From contig BFEA01000901.1 in NCBI GenBank assembly GCA_003427395.1, positions 302,483-341,748 of the forward strand: DNA of 39,266 bases, read 5' to 3'. Under the pieces are notes generated by a model. It saw only the letters and a list, made by a program, of their open reading frames with translations. It ran no database searches and was not told the origin of the DNA. Origin of the DNA: Chara braunii (Eukaryota > Streptophyta > Charophyceae > Charales > Characeae). Of the stretch, positions 10,421-21,432 are shown in pieces. A program made the position numbers and the translations under genes. Within the stretch, counting starts at the first letter, position 1. Every line of letters starts with the position of its first letter.

Positions 10421-10945
10421 CAACATAAAAATTCCCACGAGAAATGGAAGTTGAAAAGACATTCCATAAAGAAAAAATCCTTCATATTTATAAATTATAA
10501 TTCCAATGTTCGTCCAATTTTAAAATTTTCCATTTTATTTGATAAGTTCCTGTCTAAATATGATCTTTCCCTTCCAAGTACATCTGTTTGTTCAAGATGG
10601 AATGGAAGTCTGGACGAATTTATGAAATATTTTAATTAAATTTTCATTCTACTACGACAAATATCTTCTAATTTAGATTGGATTAACCTATTTATGACTG
10701 AAAATCCTTACATAGAATGACAGTCAAATTCAAATATTTCATGAACTCATCCAGACTTTTATTCCATCCCTAGCATGCAGTCCAAATAAGAAGGGATACC
10801 CTATTCTTTGAATGAAAATTTACAAGTAAGATGAAAAATTTTCAAATTGGAATGACATTTTTTAAGATGGAATAAAAATTTGAAATTTAGATTGCAATTT
10901 TAATATCGAATGATTATTTAATTATAGGAAATTTTTCCGTTGTTC
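10421..10945 (+). mobile_element. ~520-bp dispersed element, copy 1
   Basis: From CAACATAAAAATTCCCACGA onward, this segment matches the reverse complement of 12799-13320 over its whole length with roughly 85-90% identity. Inside it, 10597-10640 and 10731-10775 are themselves inverted copies (GATGGAATG...GAATTTATGAAATATTTTAA against its complement), so the element can fold into a long hairpin. It is AT-rich and lacks a convincing gene. The two copies share a 53-codon open stretch, but about 15 of those codons differ in amino acid, so it does not look constrained. Confidence 0.85.
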
Positions 10946-11517
10946 TACGATTTTCGGGGTCTTGTGTGAGTATGCCCCTAACAATTAGGGCAAATAAAAA
11001 TTAAAAAAAATATATTAAAAAATAAAAATAAAAATAAAAATTATTTGTATAAATTACGATGTATTGCCCATAGATGACGAGCGAAGATCAACTACCATCC
11101 ACGATGTTCGTATTCGTCAAATAGATTTTTAATTTTTTTTTTACGTATTTGAAATGTATTACCAATCAGATTCGTTTTTTTGTTTTTTTTTGTCATTGAT
11201 AATATGTCGCTTGAAAATATATATTGAGTGTGATTTATTTCCCGATTGACTTGTCTCCTCTAATTACCACACACCCTCATCATTATTGAATCAGACAGGA
11301 AGACCGGTTGTATGCATTGGTGATCAACACTACGTCGTTGTGACCCTCGCGCTTTCCAATCCAATTAAAACATTTGTGAGGACGGTGCGCTAACACTTGT
11401 CCAGTTGACCATTATGTCGTTGCATTTTTTTGATTTTGTAAAAAATAATATAATGTGAATACGTCGTAAGACTTGCCTTTATAAGGTTCAAATGTTAGTC
11501 TATGACATTATAATTGT
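10946..11517. other. AT-rich gene-free stretch
   Basis: A-rich and T-rich runs with no recognised gene or structured element. Confidence 0.6.
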
Positions 11518-11690
11518 TGGATTGATTGTTGGATGTGGATGGTTGTATATGGATGGTTAAATATTGATGGTTGGATGAATGAATGGTTGGATGGATGGAT
11601 GGATGGATGAATGGATAGTTGGATGGTTAGATGGTAAGATGGTCGAAGAATTGGATGAATGAACGAATATGGATATATATGAATGGATGA
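11518..11690. repeat. (GGAT)n / TGGATGAATG simple repeat
   Basis: Degenerate GGAT tetranucleotide repeat with interspersed GAAT and GGTT. The minus-strand Ser/His/Pro-rich ORF here is a by-product. Confidence 0.9.
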
Positions 11691-11937
11691 TACGTATCGA
11701 AGATCTAAATGAGTAAGTCGTTGTAATTGCAACAATTAGGGTATAGTCAAACTACGACTTCTCTACATAATTGCAGTAAGATACACGCAGGTCAGACCGT
11801 GATTGTAATCAAATACATATAAGAAATGCTAGTATGAAATAACGTCGAACAATACCTAACAAATTGAGCAGTAGAAGGAGCGACATGCACATATCAAGCT
11901 CTCACGCATGTCGAACTTAGTACATAGTACAGTTGGA

Positions 11938-12080
11938 AAAAGTTATAAAAACCTCCACCCACAAAACCTTTATATTCATTTCCCCCCATGTGGGGTGAAA
12001 AGTGTTGCAGGCCCCAAAATGCGTTTGGCGTCATTTCCACACACTGTAAAACACTTTTCTGCCATTTTTTCACAACGGGT
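11938..12080 (+). mobile_element. foldback family 1, solitary half copy
   Basis: One ~143-bp unit is homologous to each arm of the element at 7860-8112. It has ACAAAACCTTTATATTCATTT, a CCCC/GGGG palindrome, GCAGGCCCCAAAATG, ACACTGTAAAACACTTTT and GCCATTTTTT. It ends at a poly-T run, so the opposite arm is missing or was replaced by the microsatellite. Confidence 0.75.
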
Positions 12081-12085
12081 ATTAC

Positions 12086-12108
12086 ATTTTTTTTTTTTTT
12101 TTTTTTTT

Positions 12109-12152
<44 letters not shown>
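12086..12152. repeat. poly-T plus (CT)n
   Basis: A T run of about 27 nt is followed by a CT run of about 40 nt. It marks the outer border of arm A of the large inverted repeat. Confidence 0.95.
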
Positions 12153-12154
<2 letters not shown>

Positions 12155-12798
12155 GCGTGCTGGTGCAACTTGTTGTCGAGCGCATCGGTTCTGCACCACG
12201 CAGAGCGGGACCCTCCCGTCCGCGTCACACAGGAGTTAGTCTATTTCTCGTTGCGATACACATTGAGGTTCTGCAAGCTGCTTCGGCCGAGTTCGCCAGC
12301 CATACCTCTCGAGAGTCCATACGACATGATAGGGCCAACGAGAGGTACGACTTACCTCTACCTGCGGGAGCTGTCACCTCCCTTCGGTGGGCGTATCCCC
12401 GCCGAGTTACCAGTCCACAGTACGAAAGCTAATCAGTTGCAATTGTAGAGGTGGACCAGCCGAGGGTGTTTCTCGTTCGTTGTAGCATAGGGGGTGCGCG
12501 GTCTTACGATTCTATCGGATCCAGATGCGAACCGACGCATTGGAGGCTGAAGTCCCAAGCGCGATTCGTCGTTGGTCGACTAGGATGCATCCCACTTACC
12601 ACGCGTTACACCACAACACTCACACATACAGAACGACATAAAACATACAACACAACAACACTCTTAGTCCCTTCTATAGTCATCCCATAACTCTTCGATG
12701 CGGAAATCAGATAGGCGTTGCGTGCGAGACTTACTGTAAAACTGCGCGGACGCAGAGTTTTCTCATGTCAACTAGCAATGCAAGTTGTCGCAACGATT

Positions 12799-13320
12799 AA
12801 CAAAACAATTTACTAAATTTAAATAATCATTCTATAGTAAAATTACATTCTAAATTCTAAATTTTTTTTTCCGTCTTGAAAAATGTCACTCAAATTTTAA
12901 AATTTTCTGTCTTACTTGAAAACTTTCATTCCAAGAATGGGGTATCCCTTCTTATTTGAACTGCATGTTAGAGATGGAATGAAAGTCTGAATGAGTTCAT
13001 GAAATATTTTAATTTGACTGTCATTCCATGTAAGGATTTTCGGTTGTAAATGGGTTAATCCAATATAAATCAGAAGGTATTTGTTATAGTAGAATGAAAG
13101 TTTAATTAAGACATTTCATAAACTCATGCAGACTTTCATTCCATCTTGAAGAAATAGATGTAGTTGGAAGGGAAAACTCATATTTAAATGGGAACTTACC
13201 AAATAAAACTGAAAATTTTAGAAATGGACGAACATTGGAATGATAATTTATAAATATGAAGGATTTATTTTGAATGAAATGTTTTTTCAACTTCTATTTA
13301 TCGTGGGAATTTTTATGTTG
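12799..13320 (-). mobile_element. ~520-bp dispersed element, copy 2, nested in arm A
   Basis: Reverse-complement partner of 10421-10945. Arm B is continuous at the matching place (near 27590-27605), which shows that this copy inserted into arm A. On the minus strand the flanks are ...ACGGGATC before and AATCGTTGCGAC... after. The uninterrupted relatives read ACGTCTTCATTGCGAC and ACGCTATCGTCGCGAC, so a short ATC target duplication is possible but not proven. Confidence 0.82.
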
Positions 13321-14394
13321 ATCCCGTACTATGTAGTACCCATAACCACGTGGTCCTCGATAATATCGAGTGTCACGTTCGATGCTAAAGTGTTGGTTGA
13401 CACGAGCTCTGCGGGGTAATCTCTCGACACTAGACAACCGTCTAATGCGGTGGAGAACCACGCCCTCTTCTGCACCCTGCGGAAAGTGCGTGGTATACAA
13501 GTTCATACCTGTGGTGGCAGTCGTCTCTCAAGGCCTTGGAGGCAAACTCGTCATCCAGGGCCTGGAGAAAGATCAAGGGGTTTGACTTTGACGGCTGTCA
13601 CAGACTCCAACGTCCAACTATAAAAATTAACAAGCAATATCACTCAGTAAATAAATAGGCATCACAATACCCATATTAAATCAGAACTCGAGATAAAAAA
13701 GAGGCGGAGGTAAACCCATCAGGTATGCAGATCGTGCGTCATATGGTTGTCATTCTCACTGTCTCTAAGGTACGACTCATATGCCAAACTCCAAATACAA
13801 ACCTGCATAAAACACAGACACACACGATAACCACATTGCCATACACCAATGTGGTCAACTTTCTTGTTCTCTATAACTGACTTTACGCCTCACACACTCA
13901 TGCCTCATCCATAATCCAATTTTCCATAAATCTCATCAATTCTTTATAATGGTCATTAAAAGAAGTCCGGTTAAAACCCTCAAAGAAACATATCAAATCT
14001 CAAGGCTAAGGCATCAAGTTAAGGTACAGGTGTAAGTAAAGTTGTGTCGTGAGCCGACAAGTCGGCGATCAACCAACCAACATGTTATCAATAATAACAG
14101 AAGACGATCTCGTGCGATTAAGCTGAAACTAGTCAAATCATGAATTGAATCAATCAAACAAAGGACGTGTAACAAAAGACAGACCAATTCACAAGGCTTG
14201 ACTATCAGTGCATGAGAAGGAATCTCCATACCATATTTTCACTCAAGATTCTCCTAATAACTAAGTCTAAGTCTAAGTCTACCTCTAAGTCGGTGCTTAA
14301 GAAGAGGTAGTCCTATGACAGAATCTTCCCCATGAAGAGTGGATTGCCAAAAGTCGCGACCTGACAGAATATAAACCAACTTTTTTAAACTAAG

Positions 14395-14935
14395 AAAATT
14401 TCGGCAGCGCTTCCCGTAAGAAAAATGTCTTCTCATAATTTATACTAGCCTGAATATGAAAAACTTAAATAACTATGACTTCCCAAAGTCAAATTTTGTC
14501 TAACTTTCCGAATTAGTAAAAATTGGGGCCACATCTCCTTTAGAAAAATATGCTTCCCTGATTTATACTAAGTCAGATATGAACTCAACATAAGACTTGA
14601 ATTCCTGTCAAGATAAAATTTAACCAACTCCTTAAATCTGTAGAAATTTCGGCAGCGCTTCCCGTAGAGAAAGTAACTTTCCAAATTTTATACAAAGCTA
14701 AGTTCAGAATCTAAGAGAAGCTTGACTTTCCAAAGTTAAATTTTGTCTAACTCCCTAATTAGTAAAAATTTGGGTAACACTTCCCCCAGAACAGAAGGTT
14801 TTCCAGATTCTTACCAAGTGAGGTATAAACTTAGACAAAAAGTTGAACTATTGAAAGTCAAATTTGACTAACTCCTTAGATTTGTAAAAATTTCGGCAGC
14901 GTTTCCTGTATAGAAAGCAGCTTACAAAGATTTAT
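14395..14935 (-). repeat. 122-bp tandem repeats of arm A (5 units)
   Basis: Cores start near 14397, 14520, 14643, 14765 and 14887, a constant spacing of 122-123 bp. The best-kept core (plus strand) is AAATTTCGGCAGCGCTTCCC; two middle units are degenerate at the CGGCAGCG part. Between cores are TTATACTAAG-like and CAAATTTTGTCTAACT-like segments. They correspond to the units of arm B at 24985-25760. Confidence 0.9.
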
Positions 14936-15232
14936 ATAAAGCGAAGTATAACAAATGATCATAGAAAATACGAGAATCGACCTAAGTAAAAGAAAGTTAC
15001 CTCACAGAATGCAAAAATTGAACTAACTCCTATGACTCTGGCACGTGGTGAGCATCTAAAATAACTACCTATCAAACTGGAACTTGGAGTAAGCAGTGAT
15101 CCCCCTCAATCACATGCAATACCAAACCATACGGGTAAGTACTTTCACCAGTCTTAAAGTTAATCTTGTCAAACAATAGTTCGTAGTCTTTCAATGATTT
15201 ATCTTTTTATACCCAGCTTACATAAGACATAA

Positions 15233-15661
15233 AGCTAGACCACCAAAACTTATGGAACTATGTCTAGCTCAACCATTGAGTATACACAAACAGAGGGCAC
15301 TATAACTTTTATCTTCCTTGGACACATGACTAGGTTCTCCATCCTAGTCGCTCTGAGCTGTTTAAGTATCCCCGTTATATATAATTATCTGCACTTAATA
15401 TTTTAAGGTAACATATGACTGAACTGATCATCTTAGCTCGAGATTCAGCCTGCCCCTTCTTACCACAAGTTTACTCTTAATTGACAATCTCTTAAGTTTT
15501 TGAGAAGCTATAGTCAGACCACCCAAACTTATGGGACAGTGTCTGACTAGCCCGCTCATAGATAAAGTAGTAGTAAAATATAGCCAAATTATAACATTTT
15601 GGTTCAAGCGTATACGTGGTATTCGACTGAGACGACCCAAACTTATGAAACATATATGGTC
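15233..15661 (-). repeat. hairpin array of arm A (four hairpins)
   Basis: Four inverted repeats enclose a related loop that contains (plus strand) CCAAACTTATG. The stems are 15233-15240/15262-15269 (AGCTAGAC/GTCTAGCT, perfect), 15328-15334/15343-15349 (GACTAGG/CCTAGTC, perfect, shortened loop), 15512-15519/15541-15548 (AGTCAGAC/GTCTGACT, perfect) and 15634-15637/15658-15661 (GACC/GGTC). The first two are the counterparts of hairpins 8 and 7 in arm B, with the same 95-bp spacing. Confidence 0.85.
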
Positions 15662-16270
15662 CTTTATGGAGACTTGCCCAGCCTTTGATTGACCCAGTCA
15701 GACTCAGGCAGTACAACCTTCCTCCCACCTTTCCCCCAGATGCATCCCTTTTTCACAATCTGCTTTCAGTCAATACAACAAAACTGAAACTGAAATTACA
15801 CAAACATTTCTTTATTAAGTGTGGTTTGTGTCCTGAAAGTCAAACATAAAGTCAAAGTAGGGATGCAAGCAACATACTCAGTCAATAATAACAAGAAATA
15901 CAGATAGGGGTTACAACTGGGTTTATAGAGGGACAACAAATGATTACCTCTTCGTTCCCTGCCTCCAGAACTCCTCCTGAGTTCCGGCAGAGCTCCCGCA
16001 ATCAGTGGGTAAAGTTCCCACAGAGTCTTCTTGCGGTCTTACGGATTGCGATCCCGCCTGCCGCCTTTCTCTCTGGACATGATTAAACTTAGATTAAGAA
16101 GGGCAGAAAGAGGGGTTTCAGACTCTCGGGATACACAAGGGGAATAAACTCAATTCTCAAGAGAGGGCCTTGATACCTTCATGCGCCTCAGGCCCTGCAA
16201 TGACAGCGAAAGTGCTCAACAGCTTGGTCAAGGCTAACGTCAACTCACCAGTTGTTGCCTCTCTGACGCC

Positions 16271-16394
16271 CCTCCGAATCACAATAAAGACATAGGTAAC
16301 ACGACTTATCTGACCGGATAATCTAGTCGTAATATCTGGCCCGATAATCGGGGGTTACGATTATCCGAAAATCAGAATGATTAAAAAAATGGCC

Positions 16395-16425
<31 letters not shown>

Positions 16426-19400
16426 TGATATTGCGTATGCAAAATATAATAGAACTTCGTTTCCGTTTCATATAAAACTTGATAGGTCATGGAAGGGTTC
16501 AAAAGGCATACGATAGGGAATAAAGGGGTTTAGAGGGGGGGATGCTTAATTGAAGTTAATTCGTTTTATAATTTTTTACCTAAATATTATTTTCGTTTTC
16601 TGTTTTATTTTTTATCTTATTATCTGTTGAGATATCAAAGATGACCTCTAGCCAAAAGTTATTCGTATCATTGATATGAACAACATACGTGTTTTTCAGA
16701 TTTTTTTAAATTATTTGTTTTTACGGTAAAAAAAAAATATTTTGCGTAGGGCCGGATTTTTCATATCCGGAATTAATCCTTAATTTTCATCCAGATTGAA
16801 AATTCTGAATAAAATTGGCTTGTTGGATATCCGGATTTGCTACTTATAAAGACCCCTCTTGCCGAAATCCCAAATGCCGCCTTCAAACCGTCAACCCCAA
16901 CTCCAACTGAGATGCCGCTTCCCTGCAACAACTATACGTTTGCTTCTTAAGGAACTCGCAGCAATTAGCAGGAGCAGCAATACAAAACTACACGATCCCG
17001 TGGCGTAACAACAACGATTTTTGGCTAGCAACCTGCCTTGGCGGAACAACGACTTAGTTAGCAGCGGCCCTTGCAACGATACCCCAAAGTAGTCGCATCA
17101 GTCTACCGCAATTAAAAAATAACGAGCATCGCGTGGTAGTAACAACTCCTGCCTGGCTGGTCTCTCAACCAATATCACAACTCTTGCAGCCTGATGCTCA
17201 GTCCTGTCTGCAATGCCAACCTCAACAACTCTTCACCTTGTGACACAGTCAACAACAACTGCCCCCTCTCGGCCTCAGTCAGATCTTCAGTGAACGACGA
17301 CTAGCAGCAACAACGTCGGATGCCCCGCACCGAAACAGATCTGATGTCCCACAACTGCAATAACAACCCGCTATTACAACAACCGTATACCGTCCGAGCA
17401 CCGACCAACATCAACCGAAAAACAGCTGCAGATCCTTCTCATGCTGATCTTTATGAGGAGTCGGTACGTGCTTCGATCCCTTCTCCTCCTCCTTTGTGAA
17501 AACTCTCATCTTCCTCATCCTTCTTTCTCTCTCACGTCCCTACTTTATTCCTTTGTCTCACACCCAATCTCGCCCATTCTCTGTCAATGCCTGTTTCCAC
17601 TCTCCTCTGCTTCTAGCTATCTCATTCACGCGCAACTCCTATCACCTCTTGCTCCGTGAAACTTACCTCTTGCTACCTTCAAGTCATGCGCGAGAGCGGA
17701 TGGAGAGAGTTCACCTTCTTCAGCAGGTTCAAACGGGATCCTCGGCCGAAGTCGGGTAGGCGCGACATACGACGGCGAGTTCGGCCTCTTCTGATCGAAG
17801 GAATTTCGTCGTCGGGCATAACTTTGGATATGCTGACTCGATTGACGGCCTGAAAGACGTTCGCTTTATAGACTTAGTTACGATAACAAACACAATCACG
17901 AGAGCTCTTTAAACAAACCACCAGATCGTACAAACCACAACTGGAAGTTGAATGCCCTACGGATGGACGACCTTATCTCACGATTCACCGAATGTGTAAA
18001 TTGAGAGTGAACCTTCCACTACAACGTGGGTAAAATCACTTTCCTTTTTTCAACCTCTTCCTCGCGTAGCCCCGCACCTTGCACCGCCGAATCCGTCACT
18101 CTAGCTCAAGATCCTATTAGTGCGTTTGCTAGTGCAACATGATAATGAATCTTCCACTGAAACAAGGAACTTGAAAGATACATCCCACCTCATTACCCGT
18201 GGAGCTCTTAACCACCTAACTGCCAAAGTGATGCCCAAACGTGGAATCTGTCGATGCTATCGTGCTTGTCGTAGTCCAAGACCTCCTCTTTAAACTTTAC
18301 CCCGCCCGATTCTATAAAGAATCGGGGAAGATATCAGTCCCTCCTCCTACCATGCCCACTCTCCTCGACATCTCTTCGCTGCTTTTTCCCTTACTAACTT
18401 TTATTCTACCAACTTTGTACTAAATCTAACCTCGCTATCCGATTCGCCCTACCCTAGAACCTCGGATTCGGCTCTTGGTTTGCCAAAGTCCGCTAAGGAT
18501 TGGGGGTGCTATTCCCTTTCTACCCTCGTCACTTTCCTTTCTCATTCGCTTCCGCCATCTCCGCGCAATGTCCTTCTCTATTAACTCCCATATCACTAGC
18601 TTTCTTATAAAACTAACGTCATCATCCGTTTCGCCCTATCTACCCCCCCCCAAAACCATCTTCCCCTTACCTAAATCGCTCGTCAAACGAGCGAGAACCG
18701 CTCTTTCTCCTCTCACTACGCTCGTTTCCTGCCATCTCCCGCTCCGAACGCACCCGGCGCAAAAAGCCGCCCGGGTTCTTTCCTTCTTCCTCCGCTGACC
18801 GTTACTCCCCCTCAGTGCTACGGAGCATGCCAACCCCGATGTCGTGAAGATTGGGGACTGATATAGACATCAGGACGACAGTCTTGAAAGTCGATATCCG
18901 CTAAAGAGGGTGCAACCACTCATCTCACGAATGCGACCAACGCCCAAGGCCCATGGCGTTGCAGCGTGCGACTTACGCACGTCCGTCGCAGTGACCCGAT
19001 GCCCACGACGATTAGTAGGGCGCAAGCTTGCTGTGAAACCCGCAGCGTAAGTGCAGATCTCTAAGGTAGAACCAGATATCCCGCCAAGACTTAGGCGATT
19101 AATGCGGAAGAAGGTCCCCTCCAATGGCTAGTTTGCTTGAGCAAGGCGGCTTCCGCCCCGACACCCTCTGGCCCGCTGCGCGAAGGCACAATTCCCCGTC
19201 CATCGAGTCTTAACGGGCACGTTCACACTCAAACCTCTTGCAGCAGACGGCTGGTGGCAGGCCGTACATCCTCAAACTGCCCCCGTCACCCAGGTTTTCT
19301 TCTGTGCCGTGGCCCAAAGCACCCACCAGTCTTGGTGCACATTAACCTGTTCGGTCCATGGTTGAAAAATTGGTAATGAGTGCTCATCGTCCTCGACTGC

Positions 19401-19632
19401 CGTGTCGGCCTCTGTGCTCGTCGACATGGCAACTGGCCATGCCCGTTGATCAAGATACCGTTCTCGAAACCGACCACCGAGTCAAAGGTATAAGAAAAAC
19501 ATGAAAATAGAAAAAATAAATATAGTCAAAAATAAAAATAAACGCTAGGGCACGCGAACAGGTAGGAGGACGAGGGGCCGCAAGTCCCGCACGAGCGTGC
19601 CGTCATCTCCGGACGAGGCCGCATCGACGTGT
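16271..19632. other. spacer between arms, left part; no gene seen
   Basis: An AT-rich segment with a poly-A run (16396-16423) and CCGGAT/ATCCGG inverted motifs lies at 16290-16860. It is followed by CAACAA-rich DNA to 17420 and CT-rich DNA to 18800. A TATAAAG-like motif at 16845 is isolated. Palindromes CCCGATTC/GAATCGGG (18305-18326) and TCGCTCGT/ACGAGCGA (18676-18694) resemble those at 21.86-22.07 kb, so arm homology may extend this far in weak form. Pro/Ser/Leu-rich ORFs here look like chance frames in CT-rich DNA. Confidence 0.5.
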
Positions 19633-19920
19633 CTTGCAAAAACCAAGCCAAATACCCTTGTAAAGGTATTTGGTGCGACACCGTGTCAAAGTGCTAAAAT
19701 GAGAATGAATCTTCCTCCAAAATGAAGGAAGATGCATTTTCTTTCTCACTCTTGCGGAGTCTTGCCCCCTCCCTCCCTCCCCCTTCGCCTTCAGGTTTTT
19801 TTTTTTTTTTTTTTCTAGGCAGGGCTGGCGCCCGGCTAGTTGGGCCCAGGGGGGTCCGCCCGGCGAAAACGGTGTCGGTGCGAATACCCTTACAAGGGTA
19901 TCCGCCCTGGTTTTTGCAAG
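19633..19920 (+). mobile_element. MITE with 52-bp terminal inverted repeats, 288 bp
   Basis: Left end 19633-19684 and right end 19869-19920 are inverted copies with about 80-85% identity. Both begin CTTGCAAAAACCA and contain the palindromic ATACCCTTGTAA-GGTATT segment and GACACCGT. The interior has a short hairpin (ATCTTCCT/AGGAAGAT), a CT/CCCT-rich stretch and a poly-T run (19798-19814). It has no ORF of note. A diverged interior copy lies at 8130-8360. Possible GTGTC/GTGAC flanks leave the exact ends and target duplication uncertain. Confidence 0.85.
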
Positions 19921-21298
19921 TGACAGAAAATAGTTTTGGTCTAGAGTTTAAGTGTACCGCGCTAAGCGCGGCTGCGTCTGTAATTGCTTTGACTGGGTGG
20001 TTGACCGCAATAGCGAGTGTGTGGGCGCGCAGGCTTAAGGCGCGCGTGATTCTTTTCTGTTGTTGATCGTAAAGCCGGCCCGGACCTCAGTCGTTTTGCT
20101 TGGTGATATTATTTTATTATTTATTATTTTATTTATTTTTGATTAAGCAGGAATTAAGGATGTTTCCTTTTGATTGGTACACTTGACCGAGTCGATCGCG
20201 CGTGCGGAGAGCGGCCCCGACAACGGCATTGGCAACGACGGTGCGGCTTCGTGCGGTAAGCGGGGTGTCGTAGGATGGCGCGCAGGGCAATAATGACATG
20301 GTATAAGCAAACTGGCGCGGACACTAGGAACCGTGCAGCCGGTTGTCGGCCCATAGCGCCGCGCCGCACTGCTTATATGGCGCTCCGCGGATATTGGTCT
20401 CAGGCTTGGGCTTAGCCCTATAGGTTACGACATCGGACTGCTGCTACGAAGGTTCGGGGATCGAGGCCGGCTAACGTCGACACCGCGATAGCAGAGAGAC
20501 GGGGAGAAGGCCGATGGGGTTGAGGGCCGTGGGGCTATCCTCCTCGGTTTTGTTAGTGGCGACGTCTGATTGGTGGTGTCGTTTTCTAAAATAGTTTTAT
20601 TCTAGTGTCGTATTTTTCCTACCCCGGTGGGGCATTGGTTTGGACGGGACGCCGGATCTAATGGTCGTCACGGCGGCCGAGGACCTTGAGTGCGCGCCTT
20701 TTAAGGCTGGCATGCGGGTTCTCGCGCGCTTGGGGAGCCGACGACATTCCTGTATCCTATTTTTATTTTGGTGCGCGGGCTGAGGAGCACCGTCCGTCCC
20801 CACGCGGTTCGCCCGCGGGCTTTTTCTCCCACTTCGGTCTTCAAAGTTCTCATTGGAATTACCGNCGAAGGTCGTACGGGGCCCGCCTCACTAAGGCCCA
20901 CGTATAGGCCTTACAGCGGGCCGCGGGTCCACGGCCAACTGACTGAACGGGAGTTTGCCCGTTGGGGGTCCGAGGTGGTGGTGGACATCGTAGGAGCGGA
21001 GCGGGGTAAGAAAGGGCTGTGGCAGGCCGCCCGCGGACCATAGGCTGAAGAAACCGGCAGCTGGGGCGAAGAGAGAGCTTGGCAGGGAGAGCCTGGACGG
21101 CGGAGTCGGTGGTGCTGCGTTATGCAGCAGCCCGCGGGCCAGGTAGCGAACAGGAGAACAGAATGAACCCGGACGGGGTGAAGGAAAAGGGAAGGTGGTA
21201 ACGTCGGACCTCAGTCCGACGGGCGCTAATGCAGCGCGGCGCAACAACGGGCCGAGCGGCGGAGCAGCGGCGCAGACAGGAGGCACACCGTCTGGTGG
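19921..21298. other. GC-rich spacer, no gene seen
   Basis: GC-rich sequence with one ambiguous base at 20865. Several short overlapping ORFs in all frames are expected at this composition, and none resembles a known domain. No rRNA match was noticed outside the adjacent fragments. Confidence 0.5.
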
Positions 21299-21432
21299 AA
21301 TATAGGGGCGAAAGACTAATCGAACCGTCTAGTAGTTGGTTCCCTCCGAAGTTTCCCGCAGGATAGCTGGAGCTGTTGAACGTCGGACTTGGGTATAGGG
21401 GCGAAAGACTAATCGAACCGGTTAGTAGCCGG
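21299..21432 (+). rRNA. two tandem 28S rRNA fragments (pseudogene)
   Basis: Fragment 1 (21299-21373) reads TATAGGGGCGAAAGACTAAT, CGAACCGTCTAGTAG, TGGTTCCCTCCGAAGTTTCC and CAGGATAGCTGGAGCT. This is the highly conserved large-subunit rRNA segment around GGGGCGAAAGACTAATCGAACC, with only a few changes from the usual eukaryotic form. Fragment 2 (21381-21432) repeats the first part, preceded by CGTCGGACTTGGG, which also matches 28S upstream of that site. It diverges after GGTTAGTAGCCGG. The rest of the rRNA gene is absent, so these are captured or decayed pieces rather than a functional gene. The identification rests on memory of a very conserved sequence. Confidence 0.85.

Larger units (their letters stand above)
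12155..16270 (-). mobile_element. arm A: non-coding LTR-retrotransposon-like sequence
   Basis: Read on the minus strand, arm A is collinear with 23420-28285 on the plus strand. Shared anchors, in order from the inner end, are: the CTCAGGAGGAGTTCTGGAGG segment (A near 15960, B near 23705); GGGGGAA with GGTGGGAGGAAGG (15720/23940); a hairpin array; 122-bp tandem repeats with GGAAGCGCTGCCGAAATTT; an AACCGGACTT/ACCCGGACTT segment; TTTTTATAGTTGGACG (13610/27333); and a terminal ~450-bp block with AGTACGAAAGCTAATCAGTT (12420/28000). No gag or pol domain can be recognised, so I infer a non-coding part plus a terminal repeat of a retroelement, possibly one whose coding part is lost. A 520-bp element interrupts it at 12799-13320. 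Confidence 0.75.

Noticed and set aside
10343-10639. 98-codon ORF shared in part with 13102-13290
   Set aside because: Both lie in copies of the 520-bp element; about 15 of 53 aligned residues differ, which is not the pattern of purifying selection.
12170-12448. ORF sharing SPYDxIGPTRGTTYLxL with minus-strand 27998-28285
   Set aside because: The similarity is DNA-level homology of the arm termini, and the frames separate at an indel shortly after this segment.
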